A stretch of DNA of 64,000 nt from Caloramator proteoclasticus DSM 10124 (GCF_900129265.1 NZ_FQVG01000006.1:16633-80632); one strand, 5' to 3'. Counted from the first letter of the stretch, positions 28,356 to 37,412 are shown. Translations and numbers: made by a program. Notes: generated by a model from the letters alone, not told the origin.

Positions 28356-28392
28356 AGGATCCCCCTCCTTTAATTTTATCTATAGACTAATA

Positions 28393-28409
28393 AGCAAATA
28401 ACGTGCCAA
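28393..28409 (-). promoter_or_regulatory. Sigma-54 (-24/-12) promoter of the alcohol dehydrogenase gene
   Basis: Minus strand reads TTGGCACGTTATTTGCT: TGGCAC, 5 bases, TTGCT, an exact match to the TGGCAC-N5-TTGCW consensus. Transcription would start near 28382, 27 bases before the ATG. The sigma-54 activator gene next door supports it. Confidence 0.85.
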
Positions 28410-28425
28410 GTTAGTTATTTAACAA
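28408..28425. promoter_or_regulatory. Possible Rex (NADH/NAD+ sensor) operator
   Basis: The plus-strand sequence AAGTTAGTTATTTAACAA has one perfect half site TTAACAA and a partial one (GTTA) at the spacing of the Rex consensus TTGTTAA-N4-TTAACAA. It adjoins the -24 element. A longer imperfect inverted repeat, AAGTTAGTT/AACTAATTT (28408-28438), overlaps it and may instead be the activator site. Confidence 0.3.
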
Positions 28426-28448
28426 ACACAACTAATTTTAAGGACAAA

Positions 28449-28516
28449 AAAATAGCAGATTTAATCTGCTAAAAAATAGGACAGTTTTATAATTCATAAT
28501 TGTCCTATTTTTTAGC
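28449..28516 (-). terminator. Tandem terminator between activator and alcohol dehydrogenase genes
   Basis: Read on the minus strand, a perfect 16-bp stem (GCTAAAAAATAGGACA at 28468-28483 with its complement at 28501-28516) is followed by an AGCAGATT/AATCTGCT hairpin and a run of seven T. The two hairpins share bases, so they are alternatives. They separate the activator transcript from the sigma-54 promoter. Confidence 0.75.
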
Positions 28517-28537
28517 AATGTAATAAAATAGGACAAT

Positions 28538-30457
28538 CTAAATTGTTATGTTGTACTTTTTCATCTTTAAATATAGTGTATTTCTACTTATATTAAGTAT
28601 CTTTGCACATTTTGAAATGTTGTTGTCATATTTTTTTAGGCAACTTATAATTGCTCTTTTTTCAATTTCATCAAGGGGGCCAATTAAATCATCTGATATT
28701 GTATTATACTTACTTATTTGAGTATTTTGATTTTGAGTATTTAAGTTTTCAAATTTATTCATCAAAAACTCTATATTTCCACCAAAGTTTACTGCACTCT
28801 CAATAAAATTTTCAAGTTCCCTGATGTTGCCTAACCAGTTGTAGGAGAGCATTTTATCATAAAGTATAGTACTAAGTTTAGGAATAGGTTTTCTAAGCTT
28901 TATTGACTTTGTTTTAAGAAAATGTTCTATTAAAAGAGGTATATCCTCTCTACGTTCACGTAAAGGAGGAAGAACAATTGGAATTACTGATATTCTGTAG
29001 TATAAGTCTTCCCTAAATCTTCCTTCCTTGACCTCCTGTAGTAGATTTTTATTTGTAGCAGCGATTATTCTAACATCAACGTCAATATATTTATTTCCCC
29101 CAATTCTTGTAATGCAACCCTCCTGCAGAACTCTTAATAGTTTTACCTGCATATCAAGGGGCATTTCTGCGATTTCATCAAGGAAAAGTGTTCCCCCATT
29201 TGCAAGCTCAAATTTGCCAGGATTGCCTCCACGTTTTGCACCGGTAAAGGCACCTTCATCATAACCAAAAAGTTCGCTTTCTATCAGATTTTCAGGTATT
29301 GCACCGCAATTTATCGCTACAAAACCAAAATCACGTCTACTGCTATTGTTGTGAATTGCTTGTGCAAGTATTTCCTTGCCTGTTCCGCTCTCTCCTGTTA
29401 TGAGTATAGTAGAAGGACTGTCGGATATGCTTTTTGAATATTCTATTATCTTTTTCATATTATTACTTTTATATATAATATCATCAAATGTATATCTTGC
29501 CTTCATACCTGTATATTTATTTATTAGGTTATATACGTTTTGAATGTTTTTAAAGCTTAAAACAGAGCCGATGATACATCCTTTTTCATCTTGGATTGAA
29601 TGAAGACTAATAATATATTTTTGTGACTTTCCTTTTATTTTAAAATAAATTTCTTCATCTATTATCTTTTCCCCTGATAATATGCGTTTATTTATTTCCT
29701 GCCATTTAGGTAAAATTTCTTCAATGGGCTTCTCCATTAAATCTTCTTTAATACAATTAAACATAGAACAGGCTGATTCATTTATATTTTTAATAAAACC
29801 ATTTTTACTTAGGGCAATTATACCAAAGTTTATAGATTCAATTATTGTGTTTAGATATTGATATGTTTCCATTAATTTGTTGTTTGCTTCTTCACTCTTG
29901 ATTTGATTTTCTATTGAGCGAACAGCCGCAACAACAAGTCCCAGCGTATGGGGGTGTACAAGATGACTATTTCCAGTTAGGTTTAATGTTCCTATAATTT
30001 CTCCCTTTGTGTTATGTATTGGTGCAGCAGAACAGGTCCAGCGATGGTAGGCTGTTATAAAGTGTTCCTTTGCAGATATTTGTATAGGCATATCCTCCTT
30101 TATTGCTGTTCCCATAGCATTTGTTCCTATGCTGTTTTCATCCATATAGGCACCAACCACCATATTTAATTCCTTTGCAGCAGCAAGGATATCCTTATCT
30201 CCTATAGTGCTTAAGATACATCCTTCATTATCTGTCAATACAATAAAAAAGCCTGAACCCTCTAAAAAGTCATATAGTATTTTAATAAATGGAGATGCGA
30301 TTCTTATAAGGTCTCTGTTTTTTTTCATTAGCAAAGGGATTTCTTCCTTTGTCAATATCTTTTTAGGATAGATTCTATCAGTTTCAATTCCATATTTATT
30401 TGAACGTTCGTGGGACTTTTTGATTATTTCTTCGTGATTTTTATTATTGCTTTTCAT
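28538..30457 (-). CDS. Sigma-54-dependent transcriptional activator (AcoR-like)
   Basis: A 639-residue enhancer-binding protein. N-terminal GAF-like sensor region (about 60-190; AcoR-like HRWTCSAAPIHNTKGEIIGTLNLTG segment), a PAS domain (about 200-310), the AAA+ domain with Walker A GESGTGKE, the sigma-54-contact loop GAFTGAKRGG, Walker B GTLFLDEIAEM and arginine-finger region, and a C-terminal Fis-type helix-turn-helix (NISKCAKILNISRNTLYLKMKKY). All catalytic motifs are intact. The ATG has GGGAGGGGG upstream. Its position just upstream of a sigma-54-driven alcohol dehydrogenase makes that gene the likely target; the small-molecule signal is unknown. Confidence 0.94.
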   Translation of the reverse strand: MKSNNKNHEEIIKKSHERSNKYGIETDRIYPKKILTKEEIPLLMKKNRDLIRIASPFIKILYDFLEGSGFFIVLTDNEGCILSTIGDKDILAAAKELNMVVGAYMDENSIGTNAMGTAIKEDMPIQISAKEHFITAYHRWTCSAAPIHNTKGEIIGTLNLTGNSHLVHPHTLGLVVAAVRSIENQIKSEEANNKLMETYQYLNTIIESINFGIIALSKNGFIKNINESACSMFNCIKEDLMEKPIEEILPKWQEINKRILSGEKIIDEEIYFKIKGKSQKYIISLHSIQDEKGCIIGSVLSFKNIQNVYNLINKYTGMKARYTFDDIIYKSNNMKKIIEYSKSISDSPSTILITGESGTGKEILAQAIHNNSSRRDFGFVAINCGAIPENLIESELFGYDEGAFTGAKRGGNPGKFELANGGTLFLDEIAEMPLDMQVKLLRVLQEGCITRIGGNKYIDVDVRIIAATNKNLLQEVKEGRFREDLYYRISVIPIVLPPLRERREDIPLLIEHFLKTKSIKLRKPIPKLSTILYDKMLSYNWLGNIRELENFIESAVNFGGNIEFLMNKFENLNTQNQNTQISKYNTISDDLIGPLDEIEKRAIISCLKKYDNNISKCAKILNISRNTLYLKMKKYNITI

Positions 30458-30611
30458 ACGGCCCCCCTCCCAATATATAAATCTTATATTTTTATTCTAT
30501 TATTTTGTAAACTCTTTGTCTATAAATTAACAATATTTATGAATGGCGAGGATTTAAGTAAATATTATAAATAAATTGCCTATAATAAATAAATTTATAA
30601 AAAATCAGTAC

Positions 30612-30640
30612 TTGATAACTAAATTTTGTTTTGCTAAAAT
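30612..30640 (+). promoter_or_regulatory. Promoter of the fluoride-exporter transcript
   Basis: TTGATA (30612-30617), 17-bp spacer, TAAAAT (30635-30640), placing the start near the first base of the riboswitch. Confidence 0.7.
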
Positions 30641-30644
30641 ATGA

Positions 30645-30722
30645 AAAGGTGATGGAGTTCACCTTTAACCGCCTTTGGCTAATGACTCCTACAGAAAATT
30701 TTATTTTCTGTAGGAGTTTTTT
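30645..30722 (+). promoter_or_regulatory. Fluoride riboswitch (crcB motif) with terminator
   Basis: The aptamer from 30646 reads AAAGGTGATGGAGTTCACC, then TTTAACCGCC, TTTGGCTAATGACTCCTAC, matching the crcB consensus including the pseudoknot-forming parts. The expression platform is a 14-bp terminator, ACTCCTACAGAAAA (30685-30698) with TTTTCTGTAGGAGT (30704-30717) and six T. Its left arm overlaps the aptamer 3' end, so fluoride binding should prevent termination. It lies 33 bases upstream of a CLC-type fluoride exporter, the known partner. Confidence 0.96.
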
Positions 30723-30754
30723 GTTTAGGGTATAATAAAATAAGGAGGGTTAAT

Positions 30755-32077
30755 ATGTTTAGAAAATTATCAAACATAGTTAAGAAACTTGATCATTTTA
30801 TTTTAACAGTTTCATTAGTAAAATGGTTGTTTTTAAGCAGCATAGTTGGTGTTATAATGGGTGTTTTGTCGGCTTTGTTTTTAAGAAGTTTAAAACTTGC
30901 TACAGACTTGAGGGAGGCAAATCCTTGGCTTTTATTTTTACTCCCTTTAGCAGGTGTTTTTGTTAGCTTTTTATATAGTAGATATGGTAAAAATTCTTCT
31001 AAGGGAAATAATCTCATAATAGAACAGGCCTACTATGGTGATAGAGAAATTCCTCTTAGAATGTCTATATTGGTATTTGTAGGAACATTTTTAACCCATT
31101 TATTTGGAGGTTCGGCAGGAAGAGAAGGTACTGCTGTTCAGATGGGAGGAAGTATATCAGAATTTATAGGAAGACTTTTTAAATTAGACAAGCACGATAT
31201 GAAAATAATTCTTATGTGTGGGATAAGCAGTGGCTTTGGTTCTGTTTTTGGAACACCACTTGCAGGAACTATATTTGCAATTGAAGTTATAGCAATAGGA
31301 TATATGTATTATGAGGCACTTATTCCCTGTTTTATATCAGCGTTTGTTGGTGATTATGTTGCAACATTAGTTGGAGCAACTCATTCCCATTATCATATAT
31401 TATCTGTACCAAGCGTAACACCAGTAAATGTAATAAAGGTTATTGTAGCATCAGCATTGTTTGGACTTATGAGTATTGTGTTTAGTGAAGGGGTACACAT
31501 ATCAAAATCTTTATTTAGCAAGATTACAGATAATCCTATGTTAAAAAGCTTTATAGGAGGATTTGTAGTAATAGCATTAGTATATATATTTAATACAAGA
31601 GAATATTTAGGATTAGGATTGCCTACAATAAAAGAGGCATTTGAAGGTAATGTTTCTAAATATAGCTTTATATTAAAGACTCTTTTTACATCGGTTACTT
31701 TAGGAGCAGGTTATCAAGGAGGAGAAGTAACACCAATATTCTTTGTAGGTTCAACATTAGGAAATGTGTTATCAGATGTACTACTTATGCCGGCATCCTT
31801 TTTGGCAGCTTTGGGACTTATATCAGTATTTTGTGGGGCAACTAATACACCAATATCATCTTTTATATTAGGTATAGAGATGTTTGGAAGTAATGGTGTT
31901 GTATTTATGTTTATTGCTTGTATTGTAAGTTACTTATTTTCTGGACATCACGGAATATATACGTCTCAAAGAGTGTATAGAAGTAAGAGTAGACTCTTAA
32001 ATACCTATAATGAGAAGACTTTAAAGGATATAAGGGAAAACAAGATTAGAAGGATATTAACAAAGGGAGAGCAATAG
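30755..32077 (+). CDS. CLC-type fluoride/proton antiporter
   Basis: A 440-residue CLC-family membrane protein with about ten hydrophobic segments. It carries GGSAGREGTAVQMG instead of the chloride-channel GKEGP pattern, and GNNLI near residue 88 where chloride CLCs have GSGIP; from memory both substitutions mark the fluoride-exporting CLC-F clade. It expels fluoride from the cytoplasm using the proton gradient. The fluoride riboswitch directly upstream makes the assignment firm. The ATG has AAGGAGGG upstream. It is a single-gene transcript with its own terminator. Confidence 0.94.
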   Translation: MFRKLSNIVKKLDHFILTVSLVKWLFLSSIVGVIMGVLSALFLRSLKLATDLREANPWLLFLLPLAGVFVSFLYSRYGKNSSKGNNLIIEQAYYGDREIPLRMSILVFVGTFLTHLFGGSAGREGTAVQMGGSISEFIGRLFKLDKHDMKIILMCGISSGFGSVFGTPLAGTIFAIEVIAIGYMYYEALIPCFISAFVGDYVATLVGATHSHYHILSVPSVTPVNVIKVIVASALFGLMSIVFSEGVHISKSLFSKITDNPMLKSFIGGFVVIALVYIFNTREYLGLGLPTIKEAFEGNVSKYSFILKTLFTSVTLGAGYQGGEVTPIFFVGSTLGNVLSDVLLMPASFLAALGLISVFCGATNTPISSFILGIEMFGSNGVVFMFIACIVSYLFSGHHGIYTSQRVYRSKSRLLNTYNEKTLKDIRENKIRRILTKGEQ

Positions 32078-32092
32078 CTCTCTTTATTTTTT
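32062..32092 (+). terminator. Terminator after fluoride exporter gene
   Basis: AAAGGGAGAGC pairs with GCTCTCTTT around AATA, followed by ATTTTTTT. The left arm contains the last codons. Confidence 0.8.
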
Positions 32093-32258
32093 TATATAAA
32101 ATATCTTGTATTTATCATTTATATTATTTAAAATTGAATTTGTTTGTTTTTAAGAAAAGGTTCCAAAAATTTTAAATGTAATCCTAATGGTAATATTTTG
32201 ATTTTTAAATGAATATCCATTAAAAGGTATAAGTAATTTTAGGGGGTTCGCGTTAGAT

Positions 32259-33578
32259 ATGAAAAAAATAATCTCTAAGGCATTACTAATCTTTTTACTT
32301 TTATTTAGTTTAAATGTTATACCGTTTACATATGTAGTTGCAAATGCTGATTCTAATGAAAATCAGACAGGTAATGAAAAAAATCAAGAAATTTTATTAA
32401 ACAGTATAAAATTTGATGTGGATTTTAGAACATTATTTGTAGGTGAGAGTTTTGAAATTAAAGTAAATTTTGAGCCAGAAGATGCAACTAATAAAGAGTT
32501 AATATGGGAAGTTAGTAATAGTAGTGTAGTAATTATTGAAGATGGAAAGGTAACTGCTGTAGGGGTAGGAGAAGCTATTATTACAGCAAAAAGCAAAGAA
32601 AATAATGACATAAAGGCAGAATGTAGGGTAGTTGTAGAACCTATAAAAATAAAGAGGATAACATTAAATAAGAATAGTTTAAGTTTAAAATTAGGAGAAG
32701 CCTATAGGCTAATTGCAACAATAGAGCCAAATGATGCAACAAATAAAAAAGTTGAATGGAAATCAGATAATGAAAAGGTAGTTAAGGTTGATGGTCAAGG
32801 AAATGTTGTTGCATTGGGGATTGGGAAGGCAACAATAATAGCAAAATCTGCTGATGAGGGTCTTACAGCTTCTTGTATTATAGATGTAAAACCTCCAAGT
32901 TTTAAGGATGTTGAGAAAAAAATTGTTGCATCTATTCCTACTGGTGTGGTGATTAATGATACAAAAATTTATAAAAAGATAGATAAGAAAAAATACATAG
33001 CAAAGGTTAAAAAATCAACTAATGTAAGAATATTAGATAGTAATGAAACTTGGTATAAGGTTAAGCTACCTAATGGAGTAGAGGGGTGGATTGAAAGAAA
33101 ATATATTACGGTAAATATAGGCCCAGTATTAAATGATACTCTCAATAACTATGAACTTGAATTGTATGTAAATACTAAAAAGTTTAAGTCTCCTACAAAA
33201 TATTTTATATGGGTGGATATAGCAAGACAAAGAACCTATGTGTTTAGCAAAGATAAATACAGTAATTATAAGTTGGAAAAGAATTTTGTGGTTGCAACAG
33301 GAAGAGATGTTACTCCTACAATACCAGGAACATATCAATTAAATGGATTAAGAAACAAATGGATATACTTTCCTCAATATGAAACAGGAGTAAAATATTG
33401 GGTAAAAATATTTAGTGGATATTTATTTCATTCAACGTTATTTGCAAAAGACGGTGTAACACCAGTAAATTCTAATGTGGGTGTAAAGCTATCTCACGGA
33501 TGTATAAGAATGAAGGAAGAAGATTCCTATTGGGTATATAAAAATATACCATCTAAAACAACTATATGGATAAATTGA
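32259..33578 (+). CDS. Secreted L,D-transpeptidase with two Big2 domains and an SH3-like domain
   Basis: A 439-residue exported protein. N-terminal signal peptide (KALLIFLLLFSLNVIPF..., likely cut after ANA), two group-2 bacterial Ig-like domains (about 47-127 and 130-210; each with the EPxDATNK...WxSxNxxVVxVxxxGxVxAxGxGxAxIxAKS pattern), an SH3b-like wall-binding domain (about 245-287; STNVRILD...WYKVKLPNGVEGWI), and a C-terminal YkuD domain with the catalytic SHGCIR. It likely cross-links or modifies peptidoglycan outside the cell. The start follows TAGGGGG. It is a lone gene; 173 bp upstream show no clear promoter. Confidence 0.92.
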   Translation: MKKIISKALLIFLLLFSLNVIPFTYVVANADSNENQTGNEKNQEILLNSIKFDVDFRTLFVGESFEIKVNFEPEDATNKELIWEVSNSSVVIIEDGKVTAVGVGEAIITAKSKENNDIKAECRVVVEPIKIKRITLNKNSLSLKLGEAYRLIATIEPNDATNKKVEWKSDNEKVVKVDGQGNVVALGIGKATIIAKSADEGLTASCIIDVKPPSFKDVEKKIVASIPTGVVINDTKIYKKIDKKKYIAKVKKSTNVRILDSNETWYKVKLPNGVEGWIERKYITVNIGPVLNDTLNNYELELYVNTKKFKSPTKYFIWVDIARQRTYVFSKDKYSNYKLEKNFVVATGRDVTPTIPGTYQLNGLRNKWIYFPQYETGVKYWVKIFSGYLFHSTLFAKDGVTPVNSNVGVKLSHGCIRMKEEDSYWVYKNIPSKTTIWIN

Positions 33579-33700
33579 TATACATAATAAATATACTTAA
33601 TTATTTTTTAGAGATAAATATATCGTCTATGCTTATTGTATAGTGTCTAAACGGTAGTATTCACTTGGTTCTATTAGTATTATTAATTTATTAAAATTTT

Positions 33701-33725
33701 AGGCAGTAGGTTTAACCTACTGCCT
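33701..33725. terminator. Terminator between L,D-transpeptidase and ilvE
   Basis: A 12-bp palindrome, AGGCAGTAGGTT with AACCTACTGCCT, one-base centre, between convergent genes and 8 bp from the ilvE stop. Confidence 0.75.
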
Positions 33726-33732
33726 AATGGTT

Positions 33733-34758
33733 TTATTTAACTTCCACAATCCATCCTTCAGGTGCCTTTTCATCTCCAAGTTGTATTGCAACAAGCGTAT
33801 TGTAGAGCTTTTTAGTTATTGGACCAACTTCAGTTTGGCTGTAGAATACGTGAAGTTTTCCTTTATATTCAATTCCTCCAATTGGAGTTATAACTGCGGC
33901 TGTACCACAAGCACCAGCTTCAACAAATTCATCAAGTTTATCTATATATACGTCTCTTTCTTCAACTTCCATTCCAAGGTATTCCTTTGCAATGTGCATT
34001 AAAGAATACTTAGTTATACTTGGTAGTATTGAAGGTGATTTTGGTGTTACAAATTTGTTGTCCTTTGTTATTCCAAAGAAGTTTGCAGCACCAACTTCCT
34101 CTATCTTTGTATGAGTTGCAGGGTCAAGATAGATACAATCTGCAAATCCCCTCTTTACTGCCTGTTCGTGTGGAAGAAGGCTTGCCGCATAGTTTCCACC
34201 AACCTTAACACCACCTGTTCCATATGGTGCAGCTCTGTCATAGTCTGATACTGTAAAGTTAACAGGTTGCATACCACCTTTAAAATATGGTCCAACAGGA
34301 CAGCAGAATACTGAGAATAAATACTCAGGTGCAGGTTTTACACCAAGGTTATCTCCAATTCCTATTACATAAGGTCTTAAATAAAGAGAAGCACCTGTTC
34401 CATAAGGTGGAACGAAATGTTCGTTTGCCTTTACTACTTGTATACAAGCGTCTATAAATTTTTCTTCAGGAATTTCAGGCATCATAAGACGTCTGCAACT
34501 GGAATTCATTCTTTTTGCGTTTTGGTCAGGTCTAAATAGTTGTATTTTACCATCCTTTGTTCTGTATGCTTTAAGTCCCTCAAAGCATTGTTGTCCATAA
34601 TGAAGAGCTGTTGAGCCTTCGCTGATGGTAACCATATTGTCTTCTACAAGTTTACCATCGTCCCATTTTCCGTCCTTCCAATAGGATACATAACGGAAGT
34701 CTGTTTTGATATAGCTGAATCCAAGTTTCCCCCAATCTAAGTTTACAGTTTTGTTCAT
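33733..34758 (-). CDS. ilvE: Branched-chain amino acid aminotransferase
   Basis: PLP-dependent fold-IV transaminase that makes or degrades Leu, Ile and Val. About 341 residues from ATG 34758, which has AGTGAGGTGA upstream; the longer ORF to 34803 lacks a ribosome site. Signatures of the longer (eukaryote/BCAT2-like) subtype: [21 protein letters not shown], the PLP-lysine region [13 protein letters not shown], and [11 protein letters not shown]. It is a single gene, divergent from the His T-box leader. No leucine-type leader was seen on its own side. Confidence 0.94.
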   Translation of the reverse strand: MNKTVNLDWGKLGFSYIKTDFRYVSYWKDGKWDDGKLVEDNMVTISEGSTALHYGQQCFEGLKAYRTKDGKIQLFRPDQNAKRMNSSCRRLMMPEIPEEKFIDACIQVVKANEHFVPPYGTGASLYLRPYVIGIGDNLGVKPAPEYLFSVFCCPVGPYFKGGMQPVNFTVSDYDRAAPYGTGGVKVGGNYAASLLPHEQAVKRGFADCIYLDPATHTKIEEVGAANFFGITKDNKFVTPKSPSILPSITKYSLMHIAKEYLGMEVEERDVYIDKLDEFVEAGACGTAAVITPIGGIEYKGKLHVFYSQTEVGPITKKLYNTLVAIQLGDEKAPEGWIVEVK

Positions 34759-34909
34759 ATAATTCACCTCACTTAAAATGATTGAGAGGATTTTGTGTAA
34801 CACATTCCCTCATTCCACCTTAATTATAACATAAAAAAAACATTTATGCAGCAATAATGTTAAAATTATTTAGAATTTTAAATAAATTATTTTTTTAACG
34901 AAAAATATA

Positions 34910-34938
34910 TTGACACTAAAGCTTTAATATGGTAAATT
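34910..34938 (+). promoter_or_regulatory. Promoter of the His T-box transport operon
   Basis: TTGACA (34910-34915), 17-bp spacer, TAAATT (34933-34938), about 15 bp before the leader's conserved start. Confidence 0.75.
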
Positions 34939-34958
34939 GATAAATAAATAAAGCAAAA

Positions 34959-35210
34959 ACGATGAAGAGAAATAGTAAAAATAGCTTCCATTTCAGAGAG
35001 CATCCGGGTGGTGTGAGGATGTATGAGGGCTATTTTGAACACATCTCGGAGTTTGGTACCGAAGATTAGTAGGCTACCACGGGAACCTTCACCCGTTATA
35101 GTGATAGGGTATGTTAGTACCTAATAAGGTTAATGTCGTGAGGCATTAATGAATTGAGGTGGGACCACGGGAGATAAGCTCTCGTCCTCAGAGGAGGATG
35201 GGAGCTTTTT
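34959..35210 (+). promoter_or_regulatory. T-box leader, probable histidine specifier (CAC)
   Basis: The leader has the stem I AGAGAG-type region (TTTCAGAGAG), the specifier side ...TTTTGAACACATCTCGGAG, and the T-box antiterminator sequence GGTGGGACCACGG (35159-35170), followed by a GC-rich terminator (35177-35206) and TTTTT. Aligning the specifier loop with the asnS leader in this window, where AAC sits six bases before GAGT, gives CAC (35040-35042), a His codon. Uncharged tRNA-His would then turn on the downstream transporter. Confidence 0.88.
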
Positions 35211-35270
35211 GTTTTGTAAAAAAAGCAGTACTGCTAAAAATATATAAAAATTTAAAGGGAGGAAAATGGT

Positions 35271-36041
35271 ATGAAAAAATTCATTTTAGGATTAACTTTA
35301 TTAATCAGTGCATTTTTTCTTGCATCCTGTTCTAAAACTCAAGTTTCAAATAATGCAAGTAAAATTGTGGTAGTAGGACTTGATGATACCTTTGCACCTA
35401 TGGGGTTCAAAAATGAAAAAGGGGAAATAGTAGGATTTGATGTTGATTTAGCAAAGGAGGTTTTTAAAAGATTAGGTTATGAGGTGAAGTTTCAGCCTAT
35501 TGATTGGGCTATGAAGGAATCTGAATTAAATTCTAAAAAAATAGATGCAATATGGAATGGATATACAATAACAGAGGAGAGAAAGGAAAAAGTTGATTTT
35601 ACAAAACCATACCTTGTAAATAGACAGGTTATAGTAGTTTTGGAGGACTCAAATATAAATAAGAAGAGTGATTTAGAGGGAAAAAGAGTTGCGGCACAAT
35701 TAAACTCAAGTTCCCAAGAGGCAGTAGAAAAGGATAAAGAAATTTTATCTAAATTTAAAGATGGAAAACTTAATCTTTATGAAACAAACAATGATGCTCT
35801 TATGGAACTTGAAAGCGGAAGAATTGATGCAGTTGTTGTGGATGAGATATTGGCAAGATACTATATAAAACTTAAAGGAGAGGATAAATTTAAAATACTT
35901 GAAGATAATTTTGGTGAGGAAGAGTATGGCATAGGTTTTAGAAAGGGAGATGAACTAAAGGATAAAGTGGATAAGACTTTAGAAGAAATGAAAAAGGATG
36001 GTACCTTTGAAAGAATATATAGTAACTGGTTTAAAAAATAA
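35271..36041 (+). CDS. Amino-acid ABC transporter substrate-binding lipoprotein (probable histidine)
   Basis: A 256-residue type II periplasmic-binding-fold lipoprotein. Signal peptide and lipobox FFLASC (Cys near residue 20) anchor it to the outer face of the membrane. The PBPb pattern is clear: VGLDDTFAPMGFKNEKGEIVGFDVDLAKEV, the ligand-binding arginine region WNGYTITEERKEKVDFTKPY, and VVDEILARYY. It belongs to the polar amino-acid (HisJ/GlnH) family. Ligand choice is not readable from the protein, but the leader's His specifier suggests histidine; it would then match the hisXYZ systems described for T-box-regulated transport. First gene of a three-gene operon. Confidence 0.92.
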   Translation: MKKFILGLTLLISAFFLASCSKTQVSNNASKIVVVGLDDTFAPMGFKNEKGEIVGFDVDLAKEVFKRLGYEVKFQPIDWAMKESELNSKKIDAIWNGYTITEERKEKVDFTKPYLVNRQVIVVLEDSNINKKSDLEGKRVAAQLNSSSQEAVEKDKEILSKFKDGKLNLYETNNDALMELESGRIDAVVVDEILARYYIKLKGEDKFKILEDNFGEEEYGIGFRKGDELKDKVDKTLEEMKKDGTFERIYSNWFKK

Positions 36042-36052
36042 GAGGTGATTTT

Positions 36053-36694
36053 GTGGAGTATATTATTAATCTATTTATATCTATGAAAAGTGGAATGTTT
36101 GTAACCTTTTATATATTTATTGTAACATTGATATTTTCGCTTATCTTAGGAATTTTAGTTGCAGTGCTTAGGCTATCAAAGATAAAGATGATAGAGATGG
36201 CAGTCTCTCTCTATATATTCATAATGAGGGGGACGCCTCTACTTCTTCAGATAATATTTGTATTTTTTGGTCTGCCTATAGTCGGTATAACCTTCGATAG
36301 ATATACAGCTGTTTTTATAGCCTTTATATTGAATTATGCTGCATACTTTGCAGAGATTTTTAGGGCGGGCATTCAATCTATAGATAAAGGACAATTTGAG
36401 GCAGCAAAGGTACTTGGGTTAAGTAGATTTGATACTTATAGATATGTAATATTTCCTCAAATGTTAAAAAATATTCTCCCTGCACTTGCTAATGAAGTAA
36501 TTACATTGGTAAAGGATACAGCACTTGTTTATGTCGTAGGGATTTCTGATATATTAAGGGAAGGAAAAATTGCAGTAAATAGAGATGCAACCTTAATTCC
36601 ATTTTTAGTTGTAGCAATATTTTATGCTGGGTTTATATATGTTCTAAGCAACTTGTTTAAGAATATAGAAGAAAAATTTGAATACTATAGGTAG
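36053..36694 (+). CDS. Amino-acid ABC transporter permease
   Basis: A 213-residue HisM/GlnP-type inner-membrane permease with about five hydrophobic segments and the cytoplasmic EAA loop FEAAKVLGLSRFDTYRYVIFPQ that docks the ATPase. The start is GTG at 36053 with AGAGGTGATT upstream, 11 bases after the binding-protein gene. Such permeases form homodimers. It is followed 8 bases later by the ATPase gene. Confidence 0.93.
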   Translation: MEYIINLFISMKSGMFVTFYIFIVTLIFSLILGILVAVLRLSKIKMIEMAVSLYIFIMRGTPLLLQIIFVFFGLPIVGITFDRYTAVFIAFILNYAAYFAEIFRAGIQSIDKGQFEAAKVLGLSRFDTYRYVIFPQMLKNILPALANEVITLVKDTALVYVVGISDILREGKIAVNRDATLIPFLVVAIFYAGFIYVLSNLFKNIEEKFEYYR

Positions 36695-36702
36695 GTGGTA
36701 AT

Positions 36703-37383
36703 ATGCTTTTAAAGGTAGAAGGCCTTGTAAAATCCTTTAGGGGACAGAGGGTTTTAGATAATGTAAGCTTTGAATTAAAGGAGGGAGAGGTTGTTTCTAT
36801 ATTTGGTAAATCAGGGGCAGGGAAATCAACTCTTTTAAGATGTATAAATGGACTTGAAACTATAGATGAGGGTAATATTAAAATAAACGGAGAATACCTG
36901 TATAGGCAAAATGAAAATTTTATTGAAGGTGCAAAGGGTGAAACCTTAAAAAAGATAAGACAATCCATAGGGTATGTTTTTCAAAGCTTTAATTTATTTC
37001 CTAATTTAACTGTGCTGGATAATATAATATTATCACCTGTTAAAGCCTATAAATTAGATAAAGAAAAGGCTGTTGAAAGGGCAGTTAAGCTTCTTGAAAA
37101 GCTAAACATTTTAGATAAAAAAGACTGTTATCCTTATGAACTATCTGGTGGGCAAAGACAGAGGGTAGCCATTGCTCGTGCGTGCGTTTTGTCTCCGAAA
37201 ATAATCTGTTTTGATGAGCCTACATCTGCAGTAGATGATGAGGTTAAAAAAAGTATAGCTGATATAATATTGGGGTTTAAGAAGGAAAATATGGCTGTTT
37301 TAATTGTTAGTCACGATAAGGAATTTTCCTATTCTATTTCGGATAGAATAATTAAAATAGAAGAGGGAAAAATAATATCATAA
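36703..37383 (+). CDS. Amino-acid ABC transporter ATP-binding protein
   Basis: A 226-residue ABC ATPase with Walker A GKSGAGKST (residues 36-44), Q-loop VFQSFNLFP, signature LSGGQRQRVAIARA, Walker B IICFDEPTSA and H-loop SHD. It powers the polar amino-acid importer. The ATG has AGGTGG upstream, 8 bases from the permease gene. Last gene of the T-box-controlled operon; no strong terminator is seen before the speD promoter. Confidence 0.95.
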   Translation: MLLKVEGLVKSFRGQRVLDNVSFELKEGEVVSIFGKSGAGKSTLLRCINGLETIDEGNIKINGEYLYRQNENFIEGAKGETLKKIRQSIGYVFQSFNLFPNLTVLDNIILSPVKAYKLDKEKAVERAVKLLEKLNILDKKDCYPYELSGGQRQRVAIARACVLSPKIICFDEPTSAVDDEVKKSIADIILGFKKENMAVLIVSHDKEFSYSISDRIIKIEEGKIIS

Positions 37384-37412
37384 AAATTGCTTGTTATGTA
37401 AGTTTAAAGTTC

